A stretch of DNA of 33,096 nt from Levilactobacillus paucivorans. GTDB taxonomy: Bacteria; Bacillota; Bacilli; Lactobacillales; Lactobacillaceae. The notes below the pieces were generated by a model, which made no database searches, had not been told where the DNA came from, and saw only the letters and a list, made by a program, of their open reading frames with translations. Shown here piece after piece: positions 6,681 to 15,723 of this stretch; within the stretch, counting starts at the first letter, position 1; every line of letters begins with the position of its first letter. The DNA lies in the NCBI RefSeq assembly GCF_001437125.1, contig NZ_JQCA01000109.1, positions 16,025-49,120 of the forward strand. Direction: 5' to 3'. A program made the translations under genes and the position numbers.

Positions 6681-8438
6681 TTAAAGCACGTTGGAAGCAC
6701 CGTGGTAAACGATACCGCGACGTGAGTCAACGGTGATCAATTCGCCATCGGAGATCTTGTCGCTGGCACCAGTAGCACCAACGATAACAGGAATCCCCAT
6801 GGAAATCCCAACAACAGCTGCGTGAGAAGTCAACCCACCGTTTTCAACGATAACGGCACTAGACTTTTCGATAGCTGGCAAGTAGTCCTTGTCGGTGTTC
6901 TTGGCAATCAAGATACCACCTTCAACAACCTTGGCGTTGGCTTCGGCAGCGGTGTTGGCAATAATTGCCTTACCGATAACCGTGTCATCACCGACACCTT
7001 GACCTTGAACTAACTTTGAACCGATCAATTGGATCTTCATCAAGTTAGTCGTCCCGCGTTCGCCGACTGGCACACCAGCGGTGATCAGGATTAAGTCGCC
7101 TTCCTTAGCTAAGCCCGTTTCAACGGCCTTGGCTGCGGCAAGATCGAACATTTCGTCAGTGTTAGCTGGCTTTTCGGTAACGATTGGGTAAACACCCCAG
7201 TTAACCATCAAACCACGACGGGTCCGGTCATCAAAGGTAACAGCTAAGATATCAGCATTTGGCCGGTACTTAGAAATCATCTTGGCGGTGTAGCCACTTT
7301 CAGTAGCAGCAACGATGGTCTTAACGCCTAATTCGTTGGCAACACGTGCAACGGAAGCACCGATTGATTCGGTAACGTCACCGTTGTCGAAGTTCAAGTT
7401 GTCACGACCAAAGTCTGGCAAAGCATTTTCAGCCTTGATGTCGATCCGGTTCATAGTCGCAACGGCTTGTACTGGGTATTCACCGTTAGCACTTTCACCA
7501 GAAAGCATGGTTGCGTCAGTCCCATCAAAGACGGCGTTGGCAACGTCAGAAGCTTCGGCACGCGTAGGACGTGGGTTTTCTTGCATGGAGTCTAACATTT
7601 GGGTAGCCGTGATAACGGGCTTGCCTAAGATGTTACACTTCTTGATCAAAGCCTTTTGTACCAAAGGCACGTTTTCCGTTGGAATTTCGACACCCATGTC
7701 ACCACGAGCAACCATCAAACCATCGGAAACCTTGATGATGTCATCAAAGTTGTTGATACCTTCTTGAGATTCGATCTTAGGGAAGATTTGCACGTGTTCC
7801 ATGTGCTTTTCTTCAAGGAGTTCACGAATGTCCATCACATCTTGAGGATTCCGTACGAAGGAAGCGGCGATGAAGTTGATTTCGTGGTCCAAACCGAAAC
7901 GAATGTCATCTGAGTCCTTTTCAGTGATCCCAGGTAAGTTGATGGAAACACCAGGGGCGTTAACACCCTTACGAGAACCTAAGATACCATCGTTTTGAAC
8001 AGTGACAACTAATTCCTTAGTTGCATCGTCCTTCTTGTCAACAACAGTGTCTAATAAACCGTCATCAAACAGTACGTGGCCACCTTCGTGAACGTCATCG
8101 TAAAGACCAGGGTAAGTAACCGCGATCTTTTCCTTAGTTCCTTCAAGTGAGGCATCCATGGAGATCCGGAATTGGTCGCCAGTGCTAAATTGCAGCTTGC
8201 CGCCCTTTTCAACGGTCGTCCGAATTTCGGCACCCTTAGTATCTAACATGATACCAACAGTCTTGCCAGTAATCTTTTCGGCTTGGTGAACTTTGTCCAA
8301 GCGACCTAAATGTTCTTCGTGGTCACCGTGAGAAAAGTTAAACCGGAAAATGTTGGCACCGGATTCGATTAACTTAACAATCGTATCGACGTCATTACTT
8401 GCAGGCCCAAGGGTACTTACGATCTTGGTTTTCTTCAT
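6681..8438 (-). CDS. pyk: Pyruvate kinase with C-terminal PEP-utilising mobile domain
   Basis: A 585-residue glycolytic enzyme that transfers phosphate from phosphoenolpyruvate to ADP, giving pyruvate and ATP. The barrel begins MKKTKIVSTLGPAS and contains IFRFNFSHGDHEEH, the lysine of FPKIESQEG and the family signature GDMGVEIP together with KPVITATQMLDSM. After residue about 475 comes an extra domain like the PEP-utilising phosphohistidine domain (GGLTSHAAVVGISMGIPVIVG, His539), characteristic of the long Bacillus/Lactobacillus form. The ATG 8436-8438 follows AAAGGAG by about 10 bases. It has its own promoter and terminator. In many homofermentative lactobacilli pfkA precedes pyk in one operon; here no pfkA is present and a transaldolase-family gene lies upstream instead. 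Confidence -1.
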   Translation of the reverse strand: MKKTKIVSTLGPASNDVDTIVKLIESGANIFRFNFSHGDHEEHLGRLDKVHQAEKITGKTVGIMLDTKGAEIRTTVEKGGKLQFSTGDQFRISMDASLEGTKEKIAVTYPGLYDDVHEGGHVLFDDGLLDTVVDKKDDATKELVVTVQNDGILGSRKGVNAPGVSINLPGITEKDSDDIRFGLDHEINFIAASFVRNPQDVMDIRELLEEKHMEHVQIFPKIESQEGINNFDDIIKVSDGLMVARGDMGVEIPTENVPLVQKALIKKCNILGKPVITATQMLDSMQENPRPTRAEASDVANAVFDGTDATMLSGESANGEYPVQAVATMNRIDIKAENALPDFGRDNLNFDNGDVTESIGASVARVANELGVKTIVAATESGYTAKMISKYRPNADILAVTFDDRTRRGLMVNWGVYPIVTEKPANTDEMFDLAAAKAVETGLAKEGDLILITAGVPVGERGTTNLMKIQLIGSKLVQGQGVGDDTVIGKAIIANTAAEANAKVVEGGILIAKNTDKDYLPAIEKSSAVIVENGGLTSHAAVVGISMGIPVIVGATGASDKISDGELITVDSRRGIVYHGASNVL

Positions 8439-8531
8439 TAGAAAAATCTCTCCTTTAGAATTGGCCCGATGGTTACTAATTTTAAAAAATTAGCAGACCA
8501 AAAGTTTCGGCACAAATTTCATTACACCAAT

Positions 8532-8560
8532 ATTCTAGCACTTTTAATTTTTTCTGTCTG
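8532..8560 (-). promoter_or_regulatory. Promoter of pyk
   Basis: Minus strand CAGACA (8555-8560), 17-base spacer, TAGAAT (8532-8537) with an upstream TG (TGC-TAGAAT) forming an extended -10. The leader would be about 85 bases and includes a perfect 8-bp hairpin CTAATTTT/AAAATTAG at 8476-8493 before the ribosome site. Confidence -1.
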
Positions 8561-8603
8561 CTATGTTTATCGAATTTCGAGCCTTTTGTACATCTTTTCT
8601 CAA

Positions 8604-8617
8604 AGTAAGCGTTTTCT
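8604..8617. promoter_or_regulatory. cre-like element (CcpA site) upstream of the pyk promoter
   Basis: AGTAAGCGTTTTCT matches the catabolite-responsive element consensus TGWAARCGNTWWCW at all but the first base. It lies about 44 bases upstream of the -35 box. CcpA sites in such upstream positions are known to activate glycolytic operons, such as the las operon of Lactococcus, so activation of pyk by CcpA is a reasonable inference. Confidence -1.
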
Positions 8618-8643
8618 GCGAACTGACGGGCCCCAGCGCAATT

Positions 8644-8674
8644 AAAAACCTACTCGTTTGATAACGAGTAGGTT
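8644..8674 (-). terminator. Terminator after the transaldolase-family gene
   Basis: A perfect 12-bp stem, AACCTACTCGTT and AACGAGTAGGTT, with a four-base loop, followed on the minus strand by five T. It ends 22 bases after the stop codon of the upstream gene and isolates it from pyk. Confidence -1.
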
Positions 8675-8695
8675 ATAAAAGGGATAACTTTGATT

Positions 8696-9424
8696 TTATT
8701 CTTGGATGCCGTCAGCCACTGGAATCGTGAACCCGAGTTCGGCAATATCGGAATCGAAAGTCTTGACCGTATCAAGTGAGATTTGGAAGGCTGGCTTACC
8801 AAATTTGTCTAACTTGTTCAAGATCTTTGGGGGTACCGTGATGATGTCACAGCCCGTTTCGTTCGCTTGAACAATGTTGATAGATTCCCGAGTGCTAGCC
8901 CATAACAGGTCAATGTTGGCCTTGGCATGGCACAGGTCAGCAGATTGTCTCATCAATGGTAAGGGATCGACACCAGAATCAGCGACCCGCCCAGCAAAGA
9001 CGGAGACGATCCCGCCAACTTCGGGGTTCAAGGCATCAACGGCCCAACGAACTTCTTCTAAAGTGGTAATTGCCGTGACGTTCACGCGAACCCCGGCATC
9101 GGATAACTTAGAAATAACATCGGTGTTGTCTTCACCGGTGGCCCGAATGATTGGCACCTTAACAGCGACGTGCTTCCCCAATGATGCTAACGTCTGAGCT
9201 TCGGCCAGCATCCGTTCTGGCGTGTTCCCAAAGACTTCGAAACTGATCGATTGGTCTGGGAAAGTTGCCACGGCTTCCTTGGCAAAGGCTAAGTAGTCGG
9301 TAATCCCGGCAGCCTTCATCAAGCTAGGGTTCGTCGTGAATCCTTCAACTAAGCCCTTAGCAGCAACAGCCTTCATAGCGGATAATTCTGCCCCATCGGA
9401 GTAGACCTTGACGTTTAATTTCAT
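8696..9424 (-). CDS. Transaldolase / fructose-6-phosphate aldolase family protein
   Basis: A 242-residue TIM-barrel class I aldolase. Family marks are VEGFTTNPSLMKAAG (residues 26-40, the transaldolase signature), Lys89 in HVAVKVPI as the expected Schiff-base lysine, and VNVTAITTLEEVRWAV followed by GGIVSVFAGRVADSGVDP. The protein is short, like FSA and bacterial 'TAL-like' proteins, so it could split or form fructose 6-phosphate, transfer dihydroxyacetone units, or act on another sugar phosphate; sequence alone does not decide. The open frame extends 29 codons further upstream, but the ribosome site GGGAGG lies 7 bases before ATG 9422-9424 and the family's N-terminus (MKLNVKVYSDGA) begins there. 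It has its own promoter and terminator and sits between dnaE and pyk. Confidence -1.
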   Translation of the reverse strand: MKLNVKVYSDGAELSAMKAVAAKGLVEGFTTNPSLMKAAGITDYLAFAKEAVATFPDQSISFEVFGNTPERMLAEAQTLASLGKHVAVKVPIIRATGEDNTDVISKLSDAGVRVNVTAITTLEEVRWAVDALNPEVGGIVSVFAGRVADSGVDPLPLMRQSADLCHAKANIDLLWASTRESINIVQANETGCDIITVPPKILNKLDKFGKPAFQISLDTVKTFDSDIAELGFTIPVADGIQE

Positions 9425-9468
9425 TTTGTAAATCCTCCCAAAATAGATTATCTCGTTCATTGGTATAT

Positions 9469-9497
9469 ATAATACCGAACTTGATAACAATAGTCCA
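9469..9497 (-). promoter_or_regulatory. Promoter of the transaldolase-family gene
   Basis: Minus strand TGGACT (9492-9497), 17-base spacer, TATTAT (9469-9474), about 45 bases before the start codon. No terminator hairpin was seen between the dnaE stop and this promoter, so some readthrough from dnaE is possible. Confidence -1.
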
Positions 9498-9520
9498 GAA
9501 GTATTTTTCACAAAATTGGT

Positions 9521-12500
9521 CTATCCATTCCTAAGAACGACATTTTTCTCGCCCATCAAGCTCCTCAGCCCCGTCATAACAGCATTCTCATTTGAAAGCC
9601 ATTGTTCATTAGTTAAGATTCTTTTCTGATCGGTCTGGGCTTGATAAATGATTACTGGAACTTTTCCGGGGTTAGATTTAATGAATTGGCCTAGTTGTTT
9701 GGCAATTGGTCGTTGGTCATGTTGCGCATCCACGCGGATGTACCAACATGGCCCTGCAGGCAACTTAGCTGGCTGGGCGGACTCGGTGACTGGCTGTTCC
9801 AACCGGTCCACGACGATCTGCAGTCCCCGTTGCTGTTCCACCTTCCCGGTAACCAAGACCACCTGGTTCGGCGCAAGCCACTCCCCGACAAGCCGGTATT
9901 GGTTGGGAAAGACCGTCAAACTAATCTCCCCGGTCTCGTCACTTCCCGTCACAAAGGCCATGGGTTCGCCGCGTTTCGTGCGAATCGTTCGAATCTTCGT
10001 GACGTAGACAATCACCGTGACCCGTGAATTTACCGTTAGCTCGCTGATCGGTACCGCATGTCGTTGCGCCCCCAGCTGACGATACTGTTCGACCGGATGC
10101 CCCGACAGGTAAGCCCCAAGGACCTGTTCTTCATGACTCAACTTGGTCATCAGGTCAAAGTCAGGTTGTCGTTTGACCTTGGGAGCCAGGGCCGCAAACA
10201 ATTCCACATTATCGCCAGACAGCTCGACCGTACTTAGAAATTCCGGCAAGGCGGCAATCAACTCGGCGCGGTTATAGCCAAAATGGTCAAAAGCCCCGGC
10301 ATAAACTAGGGCGTCCAGCAAGTCTTCCTTGCGATACTTAGCCTCAATGCGTTCTAGGAATTGGTGCAGGTCACGAAATGGGCCCTGCGCCTGGCGATCG
10401 GCCAAGACCGCCCGCAGAAAGTCCCGGCGGACCCCCTTGATTGAGCTTAAACCGAAGAGAATCGCTTGCTGCTGGAGACTAAAGTACGCCGCGGAATGAT
10501 TGATGTCGGGTGGCAAAACGGTGACCCCATGACGCTTGGCTTCGGCCAAATAGAGTTTCGTCTTATCAGGCACGTTAACCACCGAGTTCATCAAGGCCGC
10601 ATAGAACGGGCCGGGATAATGGGCCTTGAGGTAGGCCAACTGAAAGGCTAATTTACTGTAAGCCACGGCATGGGATCGGTTAAATCCATAGTTGGCAAAT
10701 CGATCCATGTAGGCAAAGACTTGTTGCGCGGTTGCCGGGTCGTAACCCAGCTCCTGCGCGCCGGCCACAAACTTCTTTTGCATCGCATCCATGGTGGCTT
10801 TCTTTTTCTTACTCATGGCCCGACGAAGCAGATCGGCTTCCCCCAGGCTAAAGCCCCCCATCACGGCGGCCACTTGCATGACTTGTTCTTGATAGACTAG
10901 GACGCCATAGGTTGGCCCTAAGATTGGTTTCAGTGCCGGTGCCGCGTACTGGACCGGCTCTTTGCCTTCCTTACGGTTGATAAAAGTTTCGATGTTTTCC
11001 ATGGGACCCGGCCGGTAAAGGGCATTAACGGCAGCCACCAGTTCGAAACTGTCTGGCTTGAGTTGCCGCAAGACCCGTTTGATCCCGGAGGATTCGAATT
11101 GAAAGACCCCGTTGGTTTCGCCCTGAGCAAAAAGCGCCAAGGTTTCGCGATCGTTGAGATCGATCTGATCGAGGTCAAAGACCTTTCCCGTCTGTTGCTT
11201 CACCAATGCCAAGGCATTGGCTAGGATACTCAAGTTTCGCAATCCCAGCAAATCCATTTTTAAGAGCCCCACTGCTTCGACGGTATCCTTGGGATACTGC
11301 GTCATCAGTAGATCCTCGGCCCCTGGTTGTAAGGGAACGACGTCGGTTAATGGCCCCTGACTCAAGACAACCCCCGCCGCATGCGTGGAATAGTGACGTG
11401 GCAGACCTTCGACCTTGCAGGCCGTTTCAAATAATAACCGATTCTCGGGACTATCCGCGACCAAGTTTTTCAGTCGTTGAGATTGGTCATAGGCGGCGTG
11501 CAGCGTGATGTGGAGCTGGCTAGGAATCGCCGCACTCCAATCACTCAGTTGATAAGGGGCCATCCCCAGTGTACGCCCCACGTCACGCAAAGCGGCCTTG
11601 GCCGCTAGTGTCCCGAAAGTAATGATCTGGGCCACCCGTGTGTGGCCGTACTTGCCGTGGACGTACTGCAGGACTTGTTCTCGACGATCGTCCGGAATAT
11701 CCAAGTCAATATCGGGCATCTGGGCCCGTTCTTCATTTAAGAAGCGTTCGAACAGGAGATTGTAGGCCAAGGGATCGACCTCCGTAATCGCCAAAACATA
11801 GGCTACCAGGGAGCCCGCCGCAGAACCCCGCCCCGGCCCCGTTTGGATATGGGCCCGGTGGGCAAAGTTCATGATGTCCCAGACAATCAGGAAGTAGTCA
11901 TCGAACCCCATCCGGTGAATGACCGAGAGTTCGTGGTCCAATCGCTCCTGGTAAGGGGCCGCGTCGGTGATGCCATTGGCCTGTAGCCGCCGCTGTAAGC
12001 CTTGACCACAGAGTGCCCGCAGGTAATCCTGTGACGGCTGCTGGTCCGGTGTCGGAAATTGCGGCAACTGGGGTTGTTGAAATTTCAGCGTCACGTCACA
12101 GTCGCTGGCTAAGGTTGCCGTGGCAGTCGCTGCGGCTTCTAATCCGACCGCAGCAAAACGGGCTTGCTGCTCGGCGGCTGGTCGTAACCAATGGGTACCC
12201 AGCGTGGCCTGCTCGGCGGGAATGTCCGTAATCGTGGCGCCGGCATCAATGGCACGGAGAACCGTGACAGCAAAGTGGTCGTCTTGATTCAAATATTCTA
12301 CTGGCGACAGCCCAACTAAAGGCATCCCCACAGTTTGACCTAATTGTTGTAGGGCTAGGCGCGTCTCCTCACTCTGGTCGGCACTGATTCCTAGCGACAC
12401 GTTGGTCGGCGTGAACAGCTCCTGTAAACGGCCCAGTGACTCGCTAGCCGCCTTACGATCGCCATTGGCCAACAGACGGGGAGCCTCCCCATTCAATGGC

Positions 12501-12865
12501 ACAACGGCTTTTAGATGGGTCAGATTGGCGTGTTGCTGGGTCAGATCGACCGGTGCCGCCGCCACTTGATAGGCTGTGGACAGTTGCATGAGTTGCTGGT
12601 AGCCCGTGAAATCACGCGCCAAGACCACCAGATCGGCCCCGGTTTCATCCCCGGGAACTTGAACCGTCAGTGTGAGTCCCAAGATGGGCTTGATCCCCGC
12701 CTGCTGACAGGCATTATAGAAGGCCACAACCCCGTACATGACATTTCTGTCGGTGATCGCTAGTGTCGTGTACCCCCGCTCCTTGGCCGTTTGGACCAAT
12801 TCATTTATTCGATTGGTACTCTGTAACAGACTGTACGTACTGATGACCTGTAACGGGACAAACAT
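9521..12865 (-). CDS. dnaE: DNA polymerase III alpha subunit DnaE
   Basis: A 1114-residue C-family DNA polymerase. In low-GC Gram-positives DnaE works beside PolC, extending RNA primers on the lagging strand. Visible parts: N-terminal PHP domain (1-200), the polymerase core with GPGRGSAAGSLVAYVL (about 343-356) and the catalytic aspartates in MPDIDLDIPDDRR (about 383-395), the beta-binding and helix-hairpin-helix regions (GYNRAELIAALPEFL neighbourhood), and an OB fold near 950-1050 (VTVIVYVTKIRTIRTKRGEPMAFV). The PHP metal ligands are degenerate: LQVISTYSLL instead of LHVHSxYSLL, and AITDRNVMYG instead of TDHG, so no PHP exonuclease is expected. The frame is open 17 codons further upstream, but the GAGGAG site puts the start at ATG 12863-12865. 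Confidence -1.
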   Translation of the reverse strand: MFVPLQVISTYSLLQSTNRINELVQTAKERGYTTLAITDRNVMYGVVAFYNACQQAGIKPILGLTLTVQVPGDETGADLVVLARDFTGYQQLMQLSTAYQVAAAPVDLTQQHANLTHLKAVVPLNGEAPRLLANGDRKAASESLGRLQELFTPTNVSLGISADQSEETRLALQQLGQTVGMPLVGLSPVEYLNQDDHFAVTVLRAIDAGATITDIPAEQATLGTHWLRPAAEQQARFAAVGLEAAATATATLASDCDVTLKFQQPQLPQFPTPDQQPSQDYLRALCGQGLQRRLQANGITDAAPYQERLDHELSVIHRMGFDDYFLIVWDIMNFAHRAHIQTGPGRGSAAGSLVAYVLAITEVDPLAYNLLFERFLNEERAQMPDIDLDIPDDRREQVLQYVHGKYGHTRVAQIITFGTLAAKAALRDVGRTLGMAPYQLSDWSAAIPSQLHITLHAAYDQSQRLKNLVADSPENRLLFETACKVEGLPRHYSTHAAGVVLSQGPLTDVVPLQPGAEDLLMTQYPKDTVEAVGLLKMDLLGLRNLSILANALALVKQQTGKVFDLDQIDLNDRETLALFAQGETNGVFQFESSGIKRVLRQLKPDSFELVAAVNALYRPGPMENIETFINRKEGKEPVQYAAPALKPILGPTYGVLVYQEQVMQVAAVMGGFSLGEADLLRRAMSKKKKATMDAMQKKFVAGAQELGYDPATAQQVFAYMDRFANYGFNRSHAVAYSKLAFQLAYLKAHYPGPFYAALMNSVVNVPDKTKLYLAEAKRHGVTVLPPDINHSAAYFSLQQQAILFGLSSIKGVRRDFLRAVLADRQAQGPFRDLHQFLERIEAKYRKEDLLDALVYAGAFDHFGYNRAELIAALPEFLSTVELSGDNVELFAALAPKVKRQPDFDLMTKLSHEEQVLGAYLSGHPVEQYRQLGAQRHAVPISELTVNSRVTVIVYVTKIRTIRTKRGEPMAFVTGSDETGEISLTVFPNQYRLVGEWLAPNQVVLVTGKVEQQRGLQIVVDRLEQPVTESAQPAKLPAGPCWYIRVDAQHDQRPIAKQLGQFIKSNPGKVPVIIYQAQTDQKRILTNEQWLSNENAVMTGLRSLMGEKNVVLRNG

Positions 12866-12898
12866 GTTGGACGCTCCTCTCAAGAATTCTTTATCGCT

Positions 12899-12904
12899 AT
12901 TATA
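12899..12904 (-). promoter_or_regulatory. -10 element of the dnaE promoter
   Basis: A consensus TATAAT with an upstream TG (TGG-TATAAT) on the minus strand, about 34 bases before the dnaE start. No good -35 hexamer lies at 16-18 bases, so this would be an extended -10 promoter. Confidence -1.
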
Positions 12905-12934
12905 CCAGAAATCCATGACCGATCCGTCACATAA

Positions 12935-12946
12935 GAACGTACGTTC
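12935..12946. promoter_or_regulatory. DinR/LexA-like SOS box upstream of dnaE
   Basis: GAACGTACGTTC is a perfect 12-bp palindrome that fits the Gram-positive SOS box GAAC-RNRY-GTTY. It lies about 30 bases upstream of the dnaE -10 element. Control of dnaE by LexA is inferred from this match; it has not been tested here. Confidence -1.
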
Positions 12947-12964
12947 AAGTCAAAGTTTTCCGTC

Positions 12965-12998
12965 TAAAAAAGCGGGGACGACAACGGTCGACCCCGCT
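12965..12998 (-). terminator. Terminator after clpB
   Basis: Minus strand stem AGCGGGGtCGAC with GTCGtCCCCGCT (one internal mismatch, AACG-type loop), followed by TTTTTT (plus-strand A at 12965-12971). It ends the clpB transcript 8 bases after the stop codon and upstream of the dnaE promoter. Confidence -1.
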
Positions 12999-13005
12999 AA
13001 AAACC

Positions 13006-15606
13006 TTATTGTTTTAAGGGTGCATGCGTAAACGTTAACTGATCGTCTTGAACGGCAATGGTAATCAGGCTCTTGGCTGGAATCTCGCCACCAATAAGGG
13101 CCTTGGCCAGTGGCGTTTCCACGTGCGTAGTGATGAACCGTTGCAGTGGCCGGGCCCCGTATGCCGGCAGATAACCCTTCTGGGCAATCCAAGCCTGAGC
13201 CTCCGGCGTAATGGTCAGATCCAACTGCTGTTCATGTAACCGGGTAGCCAAATGACCAATCAACTTGACCACGATCTGCTGCACATCCGCTAAGGTCAGT
13301 GGCGTAAACATAATCGTCTCGTCAATTCGATTCAGGAACTCTGGCCGGAAGTGCGTCTGCAAGAGTTGGGCAACTTGTTTTTGCGCCTCGGGCTTCAACT
13401 GTCCCTGCTCATCGGTTCCCTGAAGCAGAATGTCTGAGCCCAGGTTAGACGTCATGATGAGAATCGTGTTCTTAAAGTCCACGGTCCGTCCCTGACTGTC
13501 CGTCAGGCGGCCATCGTCTAAGACTTGTAGCAACAGGTTAAAGACATCTGGATGGGCCTTCTCGACTTCGTCAAATAGCACAATGGTGTATGGATTACGC
13601 CGGACGGCCTCGGTTAATTGGCCGCCTTGTTCGTAACCCACGTAGCCGGGAGCGGCCCCCACTAACCGGGAGACCGATTCCTTTTCCATATATTCACTCA
13701 TATCGATCCGCACCATGTGATCTTCACTGTCGAAGAGATTCTCAGCCAAGGCCTTGGCTAATTCCGTTTTTCCGACCCCCGTTGGGCCTAAGAATAGGAA
13801 TGATCCCAAGGGCTTCGTTGGGTCTTGGAGGCCGGCCCGTGACCGTAACACGGCATCGGCCACCGCCGTCACCGCCTGATCCTGACCGACAACGCGATCG
13901 TGTAACCGATCGGCCAACTTCAACAGTTTTTCGCGTTCACCTTGGACCAACTTGGTGACTGGAATCCCCGTCATCCGGCTAACCACGGCCGCAATTTCAT
14001 TTTCGGTAACCGACTCGGATACCAACCAATCCTGTTGCTGGTCGGCTTGTTCCAGATCCGCCAATTCCTTTTGTAAACGCGGAATGGTCCCGTGTTGGAG
14101 TTCAGCGGCCTTGTTCAAATCATAGGCAGACTCGGCATTGGCTAAATCACGTTTGGCACGATCCAGCTCCTGCTTCTTATCTCCCAGGCCCTTAATGGCC
14201 GTCTTTTCTTGGTTCCAACGAGCTCCGAGTCGATCCACCTTTTCCTTGGTATCGGCGAGTTCCTTTTGGAGTTCTGCCAAGCGCTTCTTGGAGGCGTCAT
14301 CGGTTTCCTGTTTCAGCGCCGTCTGTTCGACCTGCATCCGCATCAATGAACGCCGGGCCTGGTCCAATTCCGTTGGCGCTGAGTTCATTTCTACCCTGAT
14401 CGACGCCGACGCCTCATCAACCAGATCAATGGCCTTGTCTGGTAGGAAACGGTCGGTCAGATAGCGATCGGATAACTTAGCCGCCGCAATCAGGGCGTTA
14501 TCGTGAATCCGAACACCATGGTGAATTTCAAACCGTTCGCGCAATCCCCGTAGGATGGTAATGGTATCTTCCAAACTCGGTTCGGCCACGACCACCCGTT
14601 GGAACCGCCGGGCCAAGGCCTTGTCCTTTTCCATATACTGGCGATACTCATCCAATGTGGTGGCCCCAATCAGGTGAAGTTCACCGCGCGCCAACATGGG
14701 CTTCAGAATGTTACCGGCATCCATACTGCCCTCGGCCTTCCCGGCCCCGACAATGTTATGAATTTCATCAATAAACATAATGATCTGGCCATCACTCTTG
14801 GTGACTTCCTTCAAGACGGCCTTCAAGCGTTCCTCAAACTCCCCACGGTACTTGGCCCCGGCGATCAGGGACCCCATATCGAGGGAGAAGATGGTCTTGT
14901 CCTTTAAATTATCGGGGACATCCCCGCGAACGATACGTTGGGCCAAACCCTCGACAATTGCGGTCTTTCCCACTCCGGGCTCCCCAATCAGAACGGGGTT
15001 GTTCTTGGTCTTGCGTGACAGGATCCGAATGACCGAGAGAATTTCGTCATCTCGTCCGATGATCGGGTCAATCTTGCCACTACGCATGGCCTTCACGAGG
15101 TCGATCCCATATTTCTCGAGGGCCTTGTACTGGTCCTCTTGATTCTTCGAGGTGACACGTTCGCCGTTACGAAGCTTGTCCACGGCTTGACGCATCTTCT
15201 TTTCGGTAATTCCGACTTGCTTCAGATAGTCCGTCAGGCTCTCACCACGCAACTGGGTAACGGCAATCAGCACCGTGTCCACCGCCATAAAATCATCGTG
15301 GTAGGCCTCCCGAATGCTATCGGCCTTCTGTAAGAGATCGGTTAAGTTCCGGGAGAACTCCTGGCCATACTGCACGCCACTCCCACTAACGGTACTGATA
15401 CTATCGAGCTCGCGGTCTAATTCGCTATCCAGAGCCGTCACATCAGCCCCGGCATCCTCGAAGAGTTGCCGACCGAGTTCCCCCGGTTGGACTAAAAATT
15501 TAAACAAGTGAGCAACCGTGACCGCCTGGTGCTTACGGGTCATCGCAATTCGTTGGGCCTCAGCCAAGGCATCGGTCAGGGCCTGCGTCATTTTTTCTGG
15601 GTTCAT
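13006..15606 (-). CDS. clpB: ATP-dependent disaggregase ClpB
   Basis: An 866-residue Hsp100 chaperone that, with DnaK, extracts and refolds proteins from aggregates after heat stress. It has the N-terminal Clp repeat domain (1-145), the first AAA+ module with Walker A GEPGVGKT (208-215) and [12 protein letters not shown] as Walker B, the long coiled-coil middle domain (about 405-530, characteristic of ClpB and absent from ClpA/ClpX), and the second AAA+ module with [16 protein letters not shown] (about 610) and the sensor/arginine region before GARPLQRFI. No IGF/L loop for ClpP binding was noted, as expected for ClpB. The ATG 15604-15606 follows GAGGAGG by 8 bases. Its promoter carries CtsR heptads; it is transcribed alone and ends in a terminator. 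Confidence -1.
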   Translation of the reverse strand: MNPEKMTQALTDALAEAQRIAMTRKHQAVTVAHLFKFLVQPGELGRQLFEDAGADVTALDSELDRELDSISTVSGSGVQYGQEFSRNLTDLLQKADSIREAYHDDFMAVDTVLIAVTQLRGESLTDYLKQVGITEKKMRQAVDKLRNGERVTSKNQEDQYKALEKYGIDLVKAMRSGKIDPIIGRDDEILSVIRILSRKTKNNPVLIGEPGVGKTAIVEGLAQRIVRGDVPDNLKDKTIFSLDMGSLIAGAKYRGEFEERLKAVLKEVTKSDGQIIMFIDEIHNIVGAGKAEGSMDAGNILKPMLARGELHLIGATTLDEYRQYMEKDKALARRFQRVVVAEPSLEDTITILRGLRERFEIHHGVRIHDNALIAAAKLSDRYLTDRFLPDKAIDLVDEASASIRVEMNSAPTELDQARRSLMRMQVEQTALKQETDDASKKRLAELQKELADTKEKVDRLGARWNQEKTAIKGLGDKKQELDRAKRDLANAESAYDLNKAAELQHGTIPRLQKELADLEQADQQQDWLVSESVTENEIAAVVSRMTGIPVTKLVQGEREKLLKLADRLHDRVVGQDQAVTAVADAVLRSRAGLQDPTKPLGSFLFLGPTGVGKTELAKALAENLFDSEDHMVRIDMSEYMEKESVSRLVGAAPGYVGYEQGGQLTEAVRRNPYTIVLFDEVEKAHPDVFNLLLQVLDDGRLTDSQGRTVDFKNTILIMTSNLGSDILLQGTDEQGQLKPEAQKQVAQLLQTHFRPEFLNRIDETIMFTPLTLADVQQIVVKLIGHLATRLHEQQLDLTITPEAQAWIAQKGYLPAYGARPLQRFITTHVETPLAKALIGGEIPAKSLITIAVQDDQLTFTHAPLKQ

Positions 15607-15653
15607 CTAAACATCCTCCTCAAGGTTTCATTTGTTTTTCAGGGTCTAAAAAA

Positions 15654-15677
15654 GAGGCAACCCTTAAGGTCAACCTC
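15654..15677 (-). promoter_or_regulatory. Terminator-like hairpin in the clpB leader
   Basis: On the minus strand GAGG-TTG-ACC and GGT-TG-CCTC pair around TTAAG with an internal loop, followed by TTTTTT. It could be the pepT terminator, but the only recognisable clpB promoter (15691-15718) lies upstream of it, so the clpB transcript would have to pass through it. Confidence -1.
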
Positions 15678-15690
15678 CATTTTCACTCAT

Positions 15691-15718
15691 ATTTTAACCG
15701 ATCCGCAGTCAAATTCAA
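15691..15718 (-). promoter_or_regulatory. Promoter of clpB
   Basis: Minus strand TTGAAT (15713-15718), 16-base spacer, TAAAAT (15691-15696). A CtsR box abuts the -35 and a further inverted heptad AGTCAAA (plus strand 15707-15713) lies in the spacer, so repressor binding would block polymerase directly. Confidence -1.
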
Positions 15719-15723
15719 AATAA

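Noticed and set aside
7315-7767. 150-codon plus-strand open frame
   Set aside because: Antisense to the strongly conserved pyk; no ribosome site and no recognisable protein features.
13026-13039. cre-like sequence CGTAAACGTTAACT
   Set aside because: It lies in the last codons of clpB, far from any promoter that it could control, and mismatches the first consensus base.
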